A stretch of 5,654 nt of DNA, taken from JARIHD01 sp035629475. Its GTDB lineage: Bacteria > Patescibacteriota > Saccharimonadia > Saccharimonadales > UBA4665. This document shows, piece after piece, positions 5,052 through 5,654 of the stretch. Under the pieces are notes generated by a model that did no database searches, had not been told where the DNA came from, and was given only the letters and a program-made list of their open reading frames with translations. The position numbers and the translations under genes are program-made. The DNA is taken from assembly GCA_035629475.1 (NCBI GenBank), contig DASPHS010000102.1:1-5654 (forward strand), given 5' to 3'. How positions within the stretch are numbered: the stretch's first letter is position 1; each line of letters opens with the position of its first letter.

Positions 5052-5654
5052 ATGAAGAAATTCCTGCTCTCATTTGCTTTCGTGTTCACTCTTTTGGGGA
5101 TTGCCGCTACGAGCGCACCACGAGCTGCAGCAGCCGACGTCAATGCCTTTACCATTCAGGAGTACACGGTTGATTACTACCTGGGAAGGGACACCGAAGG
5201 GCGTTCTACTCTCAAGACTGTGGAGGTCATCCGCGCCATCTTCCCGCAAACAAACCAAAATCACGGGTTGGAGCGGGCGCTCCCAACCGTCTATGACGGC
5301 CATGCTACCGGACTACGGGTTACAGCAGTTACCGACCAGCGCAACAAGGCGCTGCAATATAGCAGCCGGACATCTGGCAACAATCAGGTACTGCGCATTG
5401 GCAATCCTGATACCTACGTCCATGGGGACCAGACGTATCGCATAACCTATACACAGCGTGATGTAACGCGCTTCTTTAAAGATACTGGGGCTGATGAGTT
5501 TTACTGGGACACCAACGGCACGGAGTGGGCGGTGCCCATTCAGTCACTACGAGCGACCGTGCACCTGGATGACAAGCTGCGTGGCAAACTGACTAGTAAA
5601 CAGGCTTGTTACATCGGCGTTGCAGGTGCCACCAGCAGCTGTGAAGTTACAAAG
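5052..5654 (+). CDS. DUF2207-domain secreted/membrane protein, N-terminal part (runs off the window)
   Basis: The frame from 5052 is open to the last base (201 codons), so the gene is cut by the window edge. It starts with a Sec signal peptide: MKK, a hydrophobic core (4-19) and a cleavage site after Ala28 (AAA-D). The mature part has the DUF2207 pattern: VIRAIFPQ (59-66), HGLERALP (71-78), RIGNPDTYVHGDQTYRITY (115-133), DEFYWDTNGTEWAVPI (148-163) and the start of a strand-rich domain with Cys186 and Cys197. In known members an extracytoplasmic beta domain is followed by membrane spans and a cytoplasmic tail, which should lie downstream. Function is unknown; an envelope or surface role is inferred. 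The start codon lies six bases after an extended -10. Confidence 0.9.
   Translation, partial: MKKFLLSFAFVFTLLGIAATSAPRAAAADVNAFTIQEYTVDYYLGRDTEGRSTLKTVEVIRAIFPQTNQNHGLERALPTVYDGHATGLRVTAVTDQRNKALQYSSRTSGNNQVLRIGNPDTYVHGDQTYRITYTQRDVTRFFKDTGADEFYWDTNGTEWAVPIQSLRATVHLDDKLRGKLTSKQACYIGVAGATSSCEVTK

Noticed and set aside
4540..5073. 177-aa minus-strand ORF
   Set aside because: Antisense shadow of the HAAS gene, with low-complexity Cys/Gln/Ser composition.
5074..5445. 123-aa plus-strand ORF at the right end
   Set aside because: Frame-shifted shadow of the DUF2207 gene, which has a signal peptide and family motifs in the other frame.

Overview
Organism. No rRNA or tRNA marker is present, so the assignment is inference. 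Four genes have a -10 box 6-7 bases before the ATG and would give leaderless mRNAs. Genes are small and tightly packed, base composition is roughly balanced, and several proteins are short and membrane-anchored. A PadR/HAAS pair sits beside a DUF2207 protein. Together this suggests a small-genome Gram-positive-like or Patescibacteria-type bacterium, with Saccharibacteria (TM7) as my best guess. The standard genetic code reads cleanly throughout, so the UGA=Gly codes of Gracilibacteria/SR1 are not supported. Seven of the nine visible stops are TAG, two are TAA and none is TGA.

Layout. (1) Bases 2-930, plus strand: the C-terminal end of a beta-propeller, glycoside-hydrolase-like protein whose start lies outside the window. 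It is coupled through TAATG to a YdeI/OmdA-family protein. (2) Bases 927-1628, minus strand: a membrane-anchored lambda-type (GH104-like) lysozyme that converges on YdeI with overlapping stops (CTAG) and has its own promoter near 1654-1662. (3) Bases 1686-2533, minus strand: a two-gene operon of a DUF1801 protein followed by an unrecognised 148-aa protein. (4) Bases 2577-3092, plus strand: an unrecognised membrane-anchored protein with four exported cysteines, expressed divergently from the DUF1801 operon across a 43-bp gap with interlocking promoters. (5) Bases 3103-3555, minus strand: an unrecognised single-span membrane protein with a His-rich cytoplasmic N terminus and a Gln-rich outer tail. 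(6) Bases 3708-5654, plus strand: a PadR repressor, a HAAS-type six-span membrane protein, and the start of a secreted DUF2207 protein that runs off the window. There is no mobile element, CRISPR array or RNA gene that I can support, and no gene-free stretch over 300 bases. The longest gap is 3556-3707, which holds the PadR promoter and a stack of palindromes.

How the genes fit together. The common theme is the cell envelope: a wall-cutting enzyme facing outward, two small anchored exported proteins, a probable PadR-controlled membrane regulator and a large surface protein. First genes of transcription units tend to be leaderless, while downstream genes use a Shine-Dalgarno site (AAGGAG before the HAAS gene, GAGGT before the 148-aa gene). 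The most distinctive unit is PadR-HAAS-DUF2207, which looks like a self-regulated envelope module.
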